Shown here in pieces: positions 1 to 8,901 of a stretch of DNA of 32,168 nucleotides. The position numbers and the translations under genes are program-made. The notes beneath the pieces were generated by a model. That model did not search any database. It was given only the letters and a program-made list of their open reading frames with translations, and was not told the DNA's origin. The DNA lies in assembly GCA_018700655.1 (NCBI GenBank), contig JABIUG010000356.1, positions 1-32,168 of the forward strand, read 5' to 3'. The DNA is from Rhodospirillaceae bacterium (GTDB lineage: Bacteria > Pseudomonadota > Alphaproteobacteria > SP197). Each line of letters starts with the position of its first letter. Positions within the stretch are counted from its first letter, which is position 1.

Positions 1-2
1 AC

Positions 3-170
3 GCGCAGGCCGATCCCGCGAAATTTCCTGATGCGGTGGCAGGAGCGATCGGCCAGCGGCCGGCTATGCCTAAAGCGCTTCAACGCATCATGGAAATGCC
101 GGAACACGCGACGGTCTTGCCAAACGAACTGGCTGCTGTGCAGGCTTTCATAACTGGCGAATCGGGGTAA
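3..170 (+). CDS. thrC: Threonine synthase, C-terminal end (5' truncated by window)
   Basis: Open frame from the window edge to TAA at 168-170, reading ...DPAKFPDAVAGAIGQRPAMPKALQRIMEMPEHATVLPNELAAVQAFITGESG*, resembling ThrC C-termini; the following M16 peptidase gene is a familiar neighbour. Confidence 0.75.
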   Translation, partial: AQADPAKFPDAVAGAIGQRPAMPKALQRIMEMPEHATVLPNELAAVQAFITGESG

Positions 171-218
171 GGCGGAAAAAGCGGCGCAAAAGACGCCAAT
201 TACCGCCATGGGAGGAAT

Positions 219-1478
219 ATGACGGTTGAAGTCACCAGGCTGACCAACGGGATGCGCATCGCGACCGATGCACTCACAGGTGTCGAATCAGCTGCGGTCG
301 GGGTGTGGGTCGATGTCGGCGCACGCGACGAGCCGGCGGAACTGAACGGCATCTCGCATCTGCTTGAACACATGGCGTTCAAAGGCACGCAACGACGTGA
401 TGCCAGGATGATCGCGCAGGAAATCGAGGATGTCGGCGGTCACGTCAACGCCTATACCTCGCGCGAACACACCGCCTATTACGCCCGTGTGCTGAAGGAT
501 GATGTCGCGCTGGCGATCGACATGTTGTCGGACATTCTCCAGTACTCGACCTTCCATGACGACGAACTCGAGAAGGAACGCTGGGTCGTGATGCAGGAGA
601 TCGCACAGGTTTTCGACACGCCCGATGACCTGATCTTCGACCTTTTCCAGGAACGTGCCTTTCCCGATCAACCGATGGGCCGCTCGATCCTGGGAACGAG
701 CGAAGGCGTCAAGGGTTTCAGCCGCGATGCCCTGGTCGACTTCATGGGCCGGTACTACACCGCCGACAGCATGGTCCTGGCCGCCTCCGGCGCGGTTGAT
801 CATGACGCCGTCGTGCGCCTTGCCGAAGAACAATTCTCCGGCCTGCCCCGCTCCAACGGCCATGTCGCGCAACCTGCGAGCTACACCGGTGGTGCGGTCA
901 AGCGTGCGGAGGATGTCGAACAGCTTCATCTGATCGCCGGCTGCGACGGCTTCGGCTTTGACGACGCGCATTATTATCCGGTTCAGCTGTTCACCAATGC
1001 GCTGGGCGGGGGCATGTCATCGCGGCTGTTCCAGGAGGTTCGCGAAAAGCGCGGTCTGGCCTATGCGATCTATGCCTTCCATTCCTCGTTTGTCGATGGC
1101 GGCCTGTTTGGCGTTTATGCCGGCTGTGCCGACGAAGACGCTGCGGAAGTCGCCGATGTGATCGCCGAGGAACTGGTGCGCGCGGCCTGCGGTCTCGATG
1201 CCGGTGAACTGGAACGTGCGCGCACGCAGCTCAAGGCCGGGCTTTTGATGTCGCGCGAAAGCACGGCGGCACGCTGTGAAGCGCTGGCCCGCCAGATGCT
1301 GATCTTCAACCGGCCGATGCCCCAGGAAGAGGTTGTCGAAAAACTCGATGCGGTCGATCTCGAAGCTGTGCGCGCCTGCGCCGAACGCCTGCTCGACAAG
1401 ATCGAGCCGACCGTGGCCACGATCGGGCCCAAAGCCGGGATTGATCAGTTCGAACGTTTTGCCTCTCGGTTGAACTAG
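219..1478 (+). CDS. M16 family zinc peptidase (processing-peptidase-like)
   Basis: 419 aa ORF; inverted zinc motif HxxEH (ISHLLEHMAFKGT) and C-terminal FTNALGGGMSSRLFQEVREKRGLAYAIYAF typical of M16/MPP-like proteins. Confidence 0.95.
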   Translation: MTVEVTRLTNGMRIATDALTGVESAAVGVWVDVGARDEPAELNGISHLLEHMAFKGTQRRDARMIAQEIEDVGGHVNAYTSREHTAYYARVLKDDVALAIDMLSDILQYSTFHDDELEKERWVVMQEIAQVFDTPDDLIFDLFQERAFPDQPMGRSILGTSEGVKGFSRDALVDFMGRYYTADSMVLAASGAVDHDAVVRLAEEQFSGLPRSNGHVAQPASYTGGAVKRAEDVEQLHLIAGCDGFGFDDAHYYPVQLFTNALGGGMSSRLFQEVREKRGLAYAIYAFHSSFVDGGLFGVYAGCADEDAAEVADVIAEELVRAACGLDAGELERARTQLKAGLLMSRESTAARCEALARQMLIFNRPMPQEEVVEKLDAVDLEAVRACAERLLDKIEPTVATIGPKAGIDQFERFASRLN

Positions 1479-1526
1479 AGCCCGGTCGGCTCAGGTCGTA
1501 CCGACCTGAGCCGTGAATCGGTCTCT
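1477..1526. repeat. 50-nt bulged palindrome, copy A
   Basis: AGAGCCCGGT-CGGCTCAGGTCG-tac-CGACCTGAGCCG-tga-ATCGGTCTCT: perfect 12-bp inner stem, 3-nt loop, imperfect 10-bp outer stem, 3-nt bulge on the right side. Starts within the TAG stop of the M16 gene. Confidence 0.85.
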
Positions 1527-1539
1527 AAACCTTTGAAGA

Positions 1540-1589
1540 AGAGCAAGATTCACATGTCAGATCGGCTCGACCTGACATGATCTTGCTCT
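1540..1589. repeat. 50-nt bulged palindrome, copy B (opposite orientation to copy A)
   Basis: AGAGCAAGAT-tca-CATGTCAG-atcggctcgac-CTGACATG-ATCTTGCTCT: perfect 10-bp outer stem, 3-nt bulge on the left, perfect 8-bp inner stem. Confidence 0.85.
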
Positions 1590-1602
1590 AGGCGGGTTCC
1601 TC

Positions 1603-2232
1603 GTGTTTGGCTTGCTCAGGAAATCACTTCCGGAATCCCGCGAGGCTCCGCTCGTCAAGGGTCGCCTGATCCTGTGCCAGCCCATCATGGAGCATTGGTC
1701 GGACTGGGCGCAATTGCGCAGCGAAAGCCGCAATTTTCTTCAGCCCTGGGAGCCGACCTGGCCACGCGATTCACTGACCCAGGCCGCATTCCGCCGCAGA
1801 TTGCGCAATCATGCGCGTGATCGCGAGACCGGTGCGGGTTTCAGTTTTCTGGTCTTCCGGGCCGAAGATGATGCCCTGTTGGGTGGGGTGACGCTCTCTG
1901 AAATCAGACGCGGTGTCGCTCAGGCCGCGACGATCGGTTACTGGATTGGCGAGCGCTACGGCCGGATGGGTTACATGTCCGAAGCCGTTGAGTGTGTCAT
2001 TGCCCATGTCTTCGATACGCTCGATCTGCACCGGTTGGAAGCGGCCTGCCTGCCGGTCAACGAACCCAGCCGCCGCCTGCTCGAAGGCCGCGGTTTCCGC
2101 ATGGAAGGTCTGGCGCAGAGTTATCTGAAGATTGATGGCAGCTGGCGCGACCACCTGCTTTTCGCCCTGATCGATTCAGACTGGCGCGAACGCAAGGCGC
2201 GTGAACGTCACGAAGAACTCTCCGGGCGCTGA
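1603..2232 (+). CDS. GNAT N-acetyltransferase, RimJ/RimL-like
   Basis: 209 aa; GYWIGERYGRMGYMSEAVECVIAHVFDTLDLHRLEAACLPVNEPSRRLLEGRGFRMEG is the RimJ/RimL GNAT pattern. Confidence 0.92.
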   Translation: MFGLLRKSLPESREAPLVKGRLILCQPIMEHWSDWAQLRSESRNFLQPWEPTWPRDSLTQAAFRRRLRNHARDRETGAGFSFLVFRAEDDALLGGVTLSEIRRGVAQAATIGYWIGERYGRMGYMSEAVECVIAHVFDTLDLHRLEAACLPVNEPSRRLLEGRGFRMEGLAQSYLKIDGSWRDHLLFALIDSDWRERKARERHEELSGR

Positions 2233-2237
2233 TCTTT

Positions 2238-2813
2238 TCAGTTCGGCTTGCCGCTTTCGCCGATATCGGTCGAGAGCATGGCCGGGTCGATGCCCATGTT
2301 GGTCAGGGCCTTGCGCCACTTGTTGTCGAGTTCAACATCGAACAGCAGCGCCCGATCGGCTTCGCAGGTGAGCCAGCCATTGGCCTGGATTTCCGCATCG
2401 AGCTGGCCCGGCGCCCATCCGGCATAACCAAGCGCCAGAAGACTGCTTTGAGGCCCGCTGCCGCAGGCCATCGCCTTCAAGACATCGATCGTGGCTGTCA
2501 GGGCGATGCCGTCTGCAATTTCCAGCGTGCCGTCATGCATGTAGTCGTCGGAATGGAGCACAAAGCCACGTCCGGTCTCGACCGGTCCGCCAAAATGCAG
2601 GCGGATCTGTTCGCCGGCTCCGCCCTGTTCGACGCCGAGTTGTTCGAGCAGTTCGGTGAACGAGAAATCATCGAGCGGTTTGTTGATTACCAGGCCCATC
2701 GCGCCATCAGGGGAGTGGGCGCACATGTAGATCAGTGTGCGGTCGAAGCGGGGGTCTCCGATCGTCGGCATGGCGATCAGGCAGCGGCCTTCGAGATAGG
2801 TGTCATCGGCCAT
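2238..2813 (-). CDS. yqgE: YqgE/AlgH family protein
   Basis: Likely start MADDTYLEGRCLIAMPTIGDPRFDRTLIYMCAHSPDGAMGLVINKPL, the YqgE/AlgH signature; the longer ORF to 3104 is probably over-extended. Confidence 0.93.
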   Translation of the reverse strand: MADDTYLEGRCLIAMPTIGDPRFDRTLIYMCAHSPDGAMGLVINKPLDDFSFTELLEQLGVEQGGAGEQIRLHFGGPVETGRGFVLHSDDYMHDGTLEIADGIALTATIDVLKAMACGSGPQSSLLALGYAGWAPGQLDAEIQANGWLTCEADRALLFDVELDNKWRKALTNMGIDPAMLSTDIGESGKPN

Positions 2814-2936
2814 TGGTTCACTCTCCGGGCACTTAACAGATACCCCCACCACACATAGGATAACCCGAGCGGACGGGAATGATCGATAAAGATTTCGCAG
2901 CGTAATCGTGGCTTGAGTGTGGCGATGGATTGAGAA

Positions 2937-2984
2937 ATTCAGGTGAACGCAACATCGCCGGCGATTTTGCATGAACCTGTGAAT
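2937..2984. repeat. Imperfect inverted repeat centred on a perfect 12-bp palindrome
   Basis: ATTC-AGGT-gaac-GCAA-c-ATCGCC|GGCGAT-t-TTGC-atga-ACCT-gt-GAAT, in the divergent intergenic region between yqgE and the peroxiredoxin gene. Confidence 0.6.
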
Positions 2985-3131
2985 GGCTCCAATGCAACGC
3001 AGGCGGGCCGGATTCACGCGCTTCCCCGGTACCAAGCGGTGTTTCGGGGTAGACATGATCCGTTCAAAGGCCATATGAGAATAGCTCGCAATGAACCGGG
3101 CCAAGACAACACAATTCGGAGAGAGAAAGCC

Positions 3132-3614
3132 ATGACGATCAAGGTTGGAGACACGATGCCTTCAGGCACGATGCACACAATGACGGCCGATGGGCCGAAC
3201 GAGGTCAGCGCCGCCGAACTGTTCGGCGGCAAAAAGGTCGTGCTGTTTTCCGTGCCGGGCGCCTTCACCCCGACCTGTTCGGCCAAACATCTGCCGGGCT
3301 TTGTGCAGAACGCCGACGCGATCAAGGGCAAGGGTGTCGACACCATCGCCTGTATGGCAGTGAACGATGCCTTCGTCATGGGCGCCTGGGGCGACCATCA
3401 GAGCGTCGGCGACAAGGTCCTGATGCTGGCCGATGGTGCCGCCGAATATTCCACGGCACTGGGTCTTGAGCTTGATCTGACCGGCGTCGCCTTCGGCATG
3501 CGTGGCAAGCGCTTCTCCCTGCTGGTCAACGATGGTGTCGTCGAGCAGGTCAATGTCGATGAGGACGGTTTCTCCTCGACCAGCGCCGAGACGATGATCG
3601 AACAACTCGGCTGA
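3132..3614 (+). CDS. Peroxiredoxin (Prx5/redoxin type)
   Basis: MTIKVGDTMPSGTMHTM... with VPGAFTPTCSAKHLPGF peroxidatic-Cys motif; ATG at 3132 preceded by GGAGAGAGAAAG. Confidence 0.95.
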   Translation: MTIKVGDTMPSGTMHTMTADGPNEVSAAELFGGKKVVLFSVPGAFTPTCSAKHLPGFVQNADAIKGKGVDTIACMAVNDAFVMGAWGDHQSVGDKVLMLADGAAEYSTALGLELDLTGVAFGMRGKRFSLLVNDGVVEQVNVDEDGFSSTSAETMIEQLG

Positions 3615-3628
3615 TCGTCTAACCTGAA

Positions 3629-3663
3629 CCCGGCCCGCCGGCTGTTTTGGTCGACGGGCCGGG
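3629..3663 (+). terminator. Candidate intrinsic terminator after the peroxiredoxin gene
   Basis: Perfect 9-bp stem CCCGGCCCG ... CGGGCCGGG (3629-3637/3655-3663) followed by CTTTG; only a weak T-tract. Between convergent prx and rnhA. Confidence 0.65.
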
Positions 3664-3684
3664 CTTTGTGTTCCCGGTATCGTG

Positions 3685-4125
3685 TCAGGGCAGGTAGATC
3701 TGCATGCCCTGGCGCGCCAGTTTGTCGGCGCGTTCGTTGCCGGGGTCGCCGGCATGGCCCTTTACCCAGCGCCAGTCGATGGTGTGGCGTTGTGCCGCCA
3801 GGTCGAGTGCCTGCCACAGATCGACGTTCTTGACCGGCTTCTTGGCAGAGGTTTTCCAGCCGTTGGTCTTCCAGCGCGGCATCCACGATGTCAGGCCATC
3901 CTTCACATAGACGCTGTCGGTATGGAGGATTATGTCGGCCGCTCGTTTCAGGGCATCGAGCGCCTGGATCGCCGCCATCAGTTCCATGCGGTTGTTGGTC
4001 GTCTCGAACGTGCCGCCGGAAAGTTCACGCTCTTCATCGCGCCACAGCATCAGCACGCCCCATCCGCCCGGTCCCGGATTGCCTGAGCAGGCGCCATCGG
4101 TGTAGATCGTGATCGTGTCGCTCAC
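3685..4125 (-). CDS. rnhA: Ribonuclease HI
   Basis: GTG start, (V)[25 protein letters not shown]..., [41 protein letters not shown]; overlaps the thrB stop (GTGA). Confidence 0.96.
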   Translation of the reverse strand: MSDTITIYTDGACSGNPGPGGWGVLMLWRDEERELSGGTFETTNNRMELMAAIQALDALKRAADIILHTDSVYVKDGLTSWMPRWKTNGWKTSAKKPVKNVDLWQALDLAAQRHTIDWRWVKGHAGDPGNERADKLARQGMQIYLP

Positions 4126-5090
4126 GTGTCCAGAAGCCCATAGGCAACGGCGCTCTCGACACCGCGATGGAAGCGCATCCTGGAGAGGTATTCGTGCGGG
4201 TTCTTGGGCGTTACCAGGGCACCGTCGACCGGGTTGAGCCAGTCGAACAGTCGGGTCAGCAGAAAACGCAGTGCCGCACCGCGCGCGAGCAGGGGCAGGG
4301 CCTCGATTTCGGCGGCTTCGAACGGGCGGACCTGACGGTAGGCATGGAGCAGGGCGCGAGCCTTGGTGACGTTGAACTCCTTTGCGCTTTCGAAACACCA
4401 GGCGTTCAGGGCGATCGCCACGTCATAGGCAAAGAGATCGTTGCACGCGAAATAGAAATCGATCAGGCCGCTCAGCGTATTGCCTTCGAAAAAGACATTG
4501 TCGCAAAACAGGTCGGCATGGATCACGCCGGCCGGCAGGTCGTGCGGCCAGCACGTTTCCATCAGGGCGATTTCGGCGGCAATCTCGTCGCACAGCCCTG
4601 GTTCGATCTCGTCGGCCTGGCCATGGCAGCCCAGGGCCAGTTCACGCCATCCCGCGACCGAAAGGCTGTTTTCGCGTCGAATCGAGAAGTCGGCGCCCTT
4701 CAGATGCAAGTCGGCCATGGCCCGCCCAACCCCGGCGCAGTGTTCGACCGTCGCCCGGCGTGGCGAGACGCCATTCAGGAAGCTGATGAGCACTGCGGGC
4801 CTGCCGTTTAGTTCCTTCAGCGCGGTGCCGTTGCGATCCTTGATCGGAGTCGGACAGGGCACGCCCCGCTGGGCCAGGTGATCCATCAGGCCCAGAAAAA
4901 AAGGCAAGTCATCGGCGTTCACGCGTTTTTCGTAGAGCGTCAGGATATGGGGCCCGGCATCGGTCATGACGAAGTAATTGCTGTTCTCAACACCTTCGGC
5001 GATGCCCTTGAGCGAGAGCAACCCGCCCAGATCATAGTCGTCCAGGAAGACAATCAGATCCTCGGCTGCAACATCGGTATAAACGGCCAT
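4122..5090 (-). CDS. thrB: Homoserine kinase (ThrB, APH-like type)
   Basis: [41 protein letters not shown]..., [24 protein letters not shown]. Confidence 0.95.
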   Translation of the reverse strand: MAVYTDVAAEDLIVFLDDYDLGGLLSLKGIAEGVENSNYFVMTDAGPHILTLYEKRVNADDLPFFLGLMDHLAQRGVPCPTPIKDRNGTALKELNGRPAVLISFLNGVSPRRATVEHCAGVGRAMADLHLKGADFSIRRENSLSVAGWRELALGCHGQADEIEPGLCDEIAAEIALMETCWPHDLPAGVIHADLFCDNVFFEGNTLSGLIDFYFACNDLFAYDVAIALNAWCFESAKEFNVTKARALLHAYRQVRPFEAAEIEALPLLARGAALRFLLTRLFDWLNPVDGALVTPKNPHEYLSRMRFHRGVESAVAYGLLDT

Positions 5091-5101
5091 GGCGTGCCTG
5101 C

Positions 5102-6061
5102 TCAGCCAGCCAGAGCGCGTGGCAGCTTGAAGTGAACATCCTCACGTGTGACCTCGACCTCTTCAATCGTGAGGTCATGGTCTTCACGCAGGACCGCGAT
5201 CACTTCTTCGACCAGAAGCTCGGGCGCAGAAGCACCGGCGGTGATGCCCAGGGTGGCGATGCCTGAAAGGTCCATCGCGCCAAGTTCGCTGGCGCGCGCG
5301 ATCAGGACAGCGTCGCCCGAGCCAGATGCCTTGGCGACTTCGACCAGGCGAACCGAGTTCGACGAATTGCTCGCGCCGATCACCAGCATCAGATCACAAC
5401 GCCGGGCCATGGCCTTGACGGCCTCCTGGCGGTTCGTCGTGGCGTAACAGATATCCTGGCGGTGTGGGCCGTGCACGGCCGGGAAACGGCGGCGCAGGAC
5501 ATCAACAATTGCAGAGGTGTCATCGACCGATAACGTGGTCTGGGTGATATAGGCCAAAGCTTCCGGGTTTTCAGGCTCGACCGCCTCGGCATCGGCGACC
5601 GACTGGACCAGCACGATCGCGCCATCAGGCAACTGGCCCATAGTGCCGACGACCTCGGGGTGACCGGCATGACCGATCAAGATGATGTTCCGCCCGACAC
5701 CATGGTGTTTTTCGGCCTCGTGATGGACCTTGCTGACCAGCGGGCAGGTCGCATCGAGATAGAACAATTTGCGCTGCTTGGCGTCGGCCGGGACCGATTT
5801 TGGTACACCATGGGCCGAAAATACCACCGGTCGATCATCATGGGGTATCTCGTCGAGCTCTTCGACAAAGATTGCGCCCTTGGCTTCCAACGCTTCGACG
5901 ACAAACCGGTTGTGCACAATTTCGTGGCGGACATAGACCGGCGCACCATGCTGTTCGATGGCCTGTTCGACGATCTGGATCGCGCGATCGACACCGGCGC
6001 AAAATCCTCGGGGGCTGGCAAGCAGGACGTGCATGGGCGGTTGTTGGCCGGGCAGTGACAT
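5102..6061 (-). CDS. ispH: 4-hydroxy-3-methylbut-2-enyl diphosphate reductase
   Basis: [52 protein letters not shown]: three conserved Fe-S cysteines. Confidence 0.97.
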   Translation of the reverse strand: MSLPGQQPPMHVLLASPRGFCAGVDRAIQIVEQAIEQHGAPVYVRHEIVHNRFVVEALEAKGAIFVEELDEIPHDDRPVVFSAHGVPKSVPADAKQRKLFYLDATCPLVSKVHHEAEKHHGVGRNIILIGHAGHPEVVGTMGQLPDGAIVLVQSVADAEAVEPENPEALAYITQTTLSVDDTSAIVDVLRRRFPAVHGPHRQDICYATTNRQEAVKAMARRCDLMLVIGASNSSNSVRLVEVAKASGSGDAVLIARASELGAMDLSGIATLGITAGASAPELLVEEVIAVLREDHDLTIEEVEVTREDVHFKLPRALAG

Positions 6062-6197
6062 GAAGATTTGATCCTAACGCAACGATCGGGGGCACGCGAG
6101 CGCCAAGGTGTCTGGCAGCCTTGTTCGCAAACCCGTGCGCCACTATTGTAGCGCCGCCTGCAATAGCCGTTCCCGTCGCGTCATGGAAGGATTAGCA

Positions 6198-6440
6198 ATG
6201 AGCGAAGGTGTCGTGATAGCCCAGAAAAGTCCCTACAAGGCCGAACTGAAGAAGGGTGAGAAGTATTTCTGGTGCAGCTGCGGGCGCAGTGCCAAACAGC
6301 CTTACTGCGACGGCTCGCACAAGGGCACCGGTCTCATGCCGATGATTTTTACCGCAGATGAGGACAAGACAGCATGGCTGTGTGGCTGCAAGAACACCCA
6401 GGGCAAGCCGTTCTGCGACGGCACGCACAGCAAACTCTGA
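6198..6440 (+). CDS. Dual CDGSH-type iron-sulfur protein
   Basis: Two CxCx..CDG(S/T)H motifs: WCSCGRSAKQPYCDGSHKG and WLCGCKNTQGKPFCDGTHSKL. The start could also be the upstream ATG at 6183. Confidence 0.92.
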   Translation: MSEGVVIAQKSPYKAELKKGEKYFWCSCGRSAKQPYCDGSHKGTGLMPMIFTADEDKTAWLCGCKNTQGKPFCDGTHSKL

Positions 6441-6465
6441 ACCCCTGCAAGAAGATCGGCATCGC

Positions 6466-7011
6466 ATGATGAGTAAATGGCTTTGCCATTGGCGGCCCGC
6501 GACATTGCTTGGGCTGGCGCTTGCGCTGGCAAGTTGTGGCGGCGAGGAAGAGATTCTTGTCCTGACCTGCCCGCAGGTCCTGATCGTCGAAGAGGCCTCC
6601 GATCTCACGCTCTATACGCCGGGTGAAGGACGCGACATGCTCGATGTCCGGTTCGGCGTTGGTATTCAAGCCGTCGAGTGGGTTTGTGAGTTCTATGCCG
6701 ACGAAAATAAGGTCGACGTCGAGGTTCGATTCGGAATGCGCGCCTTGCGTGGGCCGGCTGCCGAAGGTTCGGTCGCGCGCTTCCCGTATTTTGCCGCGGT
6801 TGCCGATCCCCAGGGCAACATACTGGCCAAGCAGGTCTTTGCGATCGATATCGAATTTCCCGGCAACGCGATTGAAATAGGCCATATCGAGGCGGTTTTT
6901 CAGCGTTTGCGTTACACCAGCATTGCCGAAGCGTCCAAATACACGATCTATCTGGGTTTCCAGCTGACACCAGAGCAGCTCATGGACGCCCGCGCCAGGA
7001 ACGGCCTCTAG
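6466..7011 (+). CDS. Putative lipoprotein of unknown function
   Basis: MMSKWLCHWRPATLLGLALALASCGGEEE: signal peptide with LASC lipobox; no recognised domain afterwards. Confidence 0.8.
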   Translation: MMSKWLCHWRPATLLGLALALASCGGEEEILVLTCPQVLIVEEASDLTLYTPGEGRDMLDVRFGVGIQAVEWVCEFYADENKVDVEVRFGMRALRGPAAEGSVARFPYFAAVADPQGNILAKQVFAIDIEFPGNAIEIGHIEAVFQRLRYTSIAEASKYTIYLGFQLTPEQLMDARARNGL

Positions 7012-7139
7012 GGTCTGTCTTTTGCCTATGTTCCAGGCGCAATCAGGCGACCTGCCCACAGGCGTGGGCCTCACAGTCCTGTGCCATTGGTTGACCCTCG
7101 CACCCACTGACGCCCATGATGGCGGCGGCCGCTGAATGC

Positions 7140-7316
7140 TGCGGGAGAGACCGGCTTCGAGCCGGCGCCGAAGGAGCAACCTGCCCCGGAATCTCTCAGG
7201 CCCATGGACCGCAGCGGAATGGCCACTCTGGAGAGTAGACGGTGCATAGGGCCGTCTCACCGAAGGGGAAAACCGGCTTTGCCGGTGAACGCTCTCAGGT
7301 CACGCAACAGAGGGGG
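7140..7316 (+). ncRNA. Tandem glycine riboswitch (two aptamers) upstream of gcvT
   Basis: Aptamer 1: GCGGGAGAG...GCCGAAGGAGCAACC...CTCTCAGGCCCATGGACCGC; aptamer 2: CTCTGGAGAG...CACCGAAGGGGAAAACC...GCTCTCAGGTCACGCAACAGAGGGG. Matches the conserved glycine-riboswitch core and sits directly upstream of gcv genes. Confidence 0.95.
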
Positions 7317-7369
7317 CAATTGCGGGTGCGATTCTGCGCCGGCGATTGTACCTGTGTGGAGGACCCCGA

Positions 7370-8497
7370 GTGAGCGCTGACGCAGATCTTCTGACGACGC
7401 CCCTGAATGACCTGCACCGCGAGCTCGGTGCCCGCATGGTGCCTTTTGCCGGCTATGCCATGCCGGTGCAGTACCCCGCCGGTATCCTTGAGGAACACAA
7501 ACACGCCCGGACCCAAGCGGGACTGTTCGATGTCTCCCACATGGGCCAGGTGCGAATCACCGCCAAGGGCGGCGCACCGCTCGACGATGCCGCGGCGGCG
7601 CTTGAGCGCCTGGTGCCGGCCGATATGCGCAACCTCAAGCCGGGACGCCAGCGCTATACCCAGTTCACCAATGCCGGGGGCGGCATTCTCGATGACCTGA
7701 TGGTGAACTGCATGGGCGATCACCTCTACATGGTGGTCAATGCCGGGACCAAGGGCGACGACATCGCACTGCTGCAGGCTGGGATCGGCGATACCTGCGA
7801 GATAGAAGTGCTGGAATCGCGAGCCCTGGTCGCGTTGCAGGGCCCCAAAGCAGTTGCCGTCCTTGCCCGGCTGATCCCAGAGGTCGCACAACTTTCGTTC
7901 ATGCAGGCCGCGACCTGGACACTTGATGGCGAGCGCCTGCTGATCAGCCGCTCGGGTTACACCGGCGAGGATGGCTGCGAGATTTCCGTGCCCGGCCATG
8001 CGGCCGAAGCCTTTGTGCGCCGGTTGCTCGGCGAGGACGAGGTTGCACCCGTGGGGCTTGGCGCGCGTGACAGTCTGCGCCTGGAAGCCGGTCTGTGCCT
8101 CTATGGCCACGACATCGACACGACCACGACGCCGGTCGAGGCCGGTTTGACCTGGTCGATCCAGAAGCGCCGCCGCGAGGAAGGCGGTTTTCCCGGCGCC
8201 GACATTATCCAGAGACAGATAACCGAGGGGCCGCCCAGGCGTCGCGTCGGGTTGAAGCCCGAAGGCGGGGCGCCGGTGCGTGAAGGTGCCGCGATCCGCG
8301 AGCCCGGTGGCGAGGCCATCGGCGTCGTCACCAGTGGTGGTTTTGGCGCAACGGTCGGCGGGCCGGTGGCGATGGGTTATGTAAGAAACGATCTGGCGGC
8401 GCCTGGTACGGCGCTGGAACTGGATTTGCGGGGCAAGGGTGTGGCTGCGGAAGTGGTGGCAATGCCCTTTGTTCCACCGGGATTTCACAGAAAATAG
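7370..8497 (+). CDS. gcvT: Glycine cleavage system T protein (aminomethyltransferase)
   Basis: GTG start at 7370 with GGAGGA 6 nt upstream; MVPFAGYAMPVQYPAGILEEHKHART, LFDVSHMGQ, SGYTGEDGCEI. Confidence 0.97.
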   Translation: MSADADLLTTPLNDLHRELGARMVPFAGYAMPVQYPAGILEEHKHARTQAGLFDVSHMGQVRITAKGGAPLDDAAAALERLVPADMRNLKPGRQRYTQFTNAGGGILDDLMVNCMGDHLYMVVNAGTKGDDIALLQAGIGDTCEIEVLESRALVALQGPKAVAVLARLIPEVAQLSFMQAATWTLDGERLLISRSGYTGEDGCEISVPGHAAEAFVRRLLGEDEVAPVGLGARDSLRLEAGLCLYGHDIDTTTTPVEAGLTWSIQKRRREEGGFPGADIIQRQITEGPPRRRVGLKPEGGAPVREGAAIREPGGEAIGVVTSGGFGATVGGPVAMGYVRNDLAAPGTALELDLRGKGVAAEVVAMPFVPPGFHRK

Positions 8498-8523
8498 AGC
8501 AACGGCTCAAGGGAGGCCTAACA

Positions 8524-8901
8524 ATGAGCGACAGGCTTTACAGCAAGGACCATGAATGGATCGAGATGGACGGCGATATTGCGACCGTGGGCATCTCTGA
8601 ACACGCGCAGGAGCAATTGGGCGATGTCGTGTTCGTCGAATTGCCTGATATCGGGCGCAGTCTCTCGCAGAACGAAGAGGCCGGTGTCGTCGAGTCGGTC
8701 AAGGCGGCGAGCGAGCTCTACGCGCCGCTTGCCGGTGAGATTGTCGAGGTCAACGAGACCCTGGTCGATGACCCGGCCCAGGTGAATGCTGACCCATACG
8801 GCAATGGCTGGTTCATGCGGGTCCGCATCGACGACACCGGGCAACTCGATGGCTTGATGGATGAGGAAGCCTATCAGGAGTTTCTTGCGGAGCTTGAGTG
8901 A
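8524..8901 (+). CDS. gcvH: Glycine cleavage system H protein
   Basis: [39 protein letters not shown]..., lipoyl-lysine site [27 protein letters not shown]. Confidence 0.97.
   Translation: MSDRLYSKDHEWIEMDGDIATVGISEHAQEQLGDVVFVELPDIGRSLSQNEEAGVVESVKAASELYAPLAGEIVEVNETLVDDPAQVNADPYGNGWFMRVRIDDTGQLDGLMDEEAYQEFLAELE

Noticed and set aside
2814-3104. N-terminal extension of the YqgE ORF to 3104
   Set aside because: Extension has no family similarity and would run through the peroxiredoxin upstream region; MADDTYLEGR at 2813 fits the family start.
7295-8488. 397-aa minus-strand ORF over gcvT and riboswitch
   Set aside because: Shadow ORF; the plus strand encodes a canonical GcvT preceded by a glycine riboswitch.
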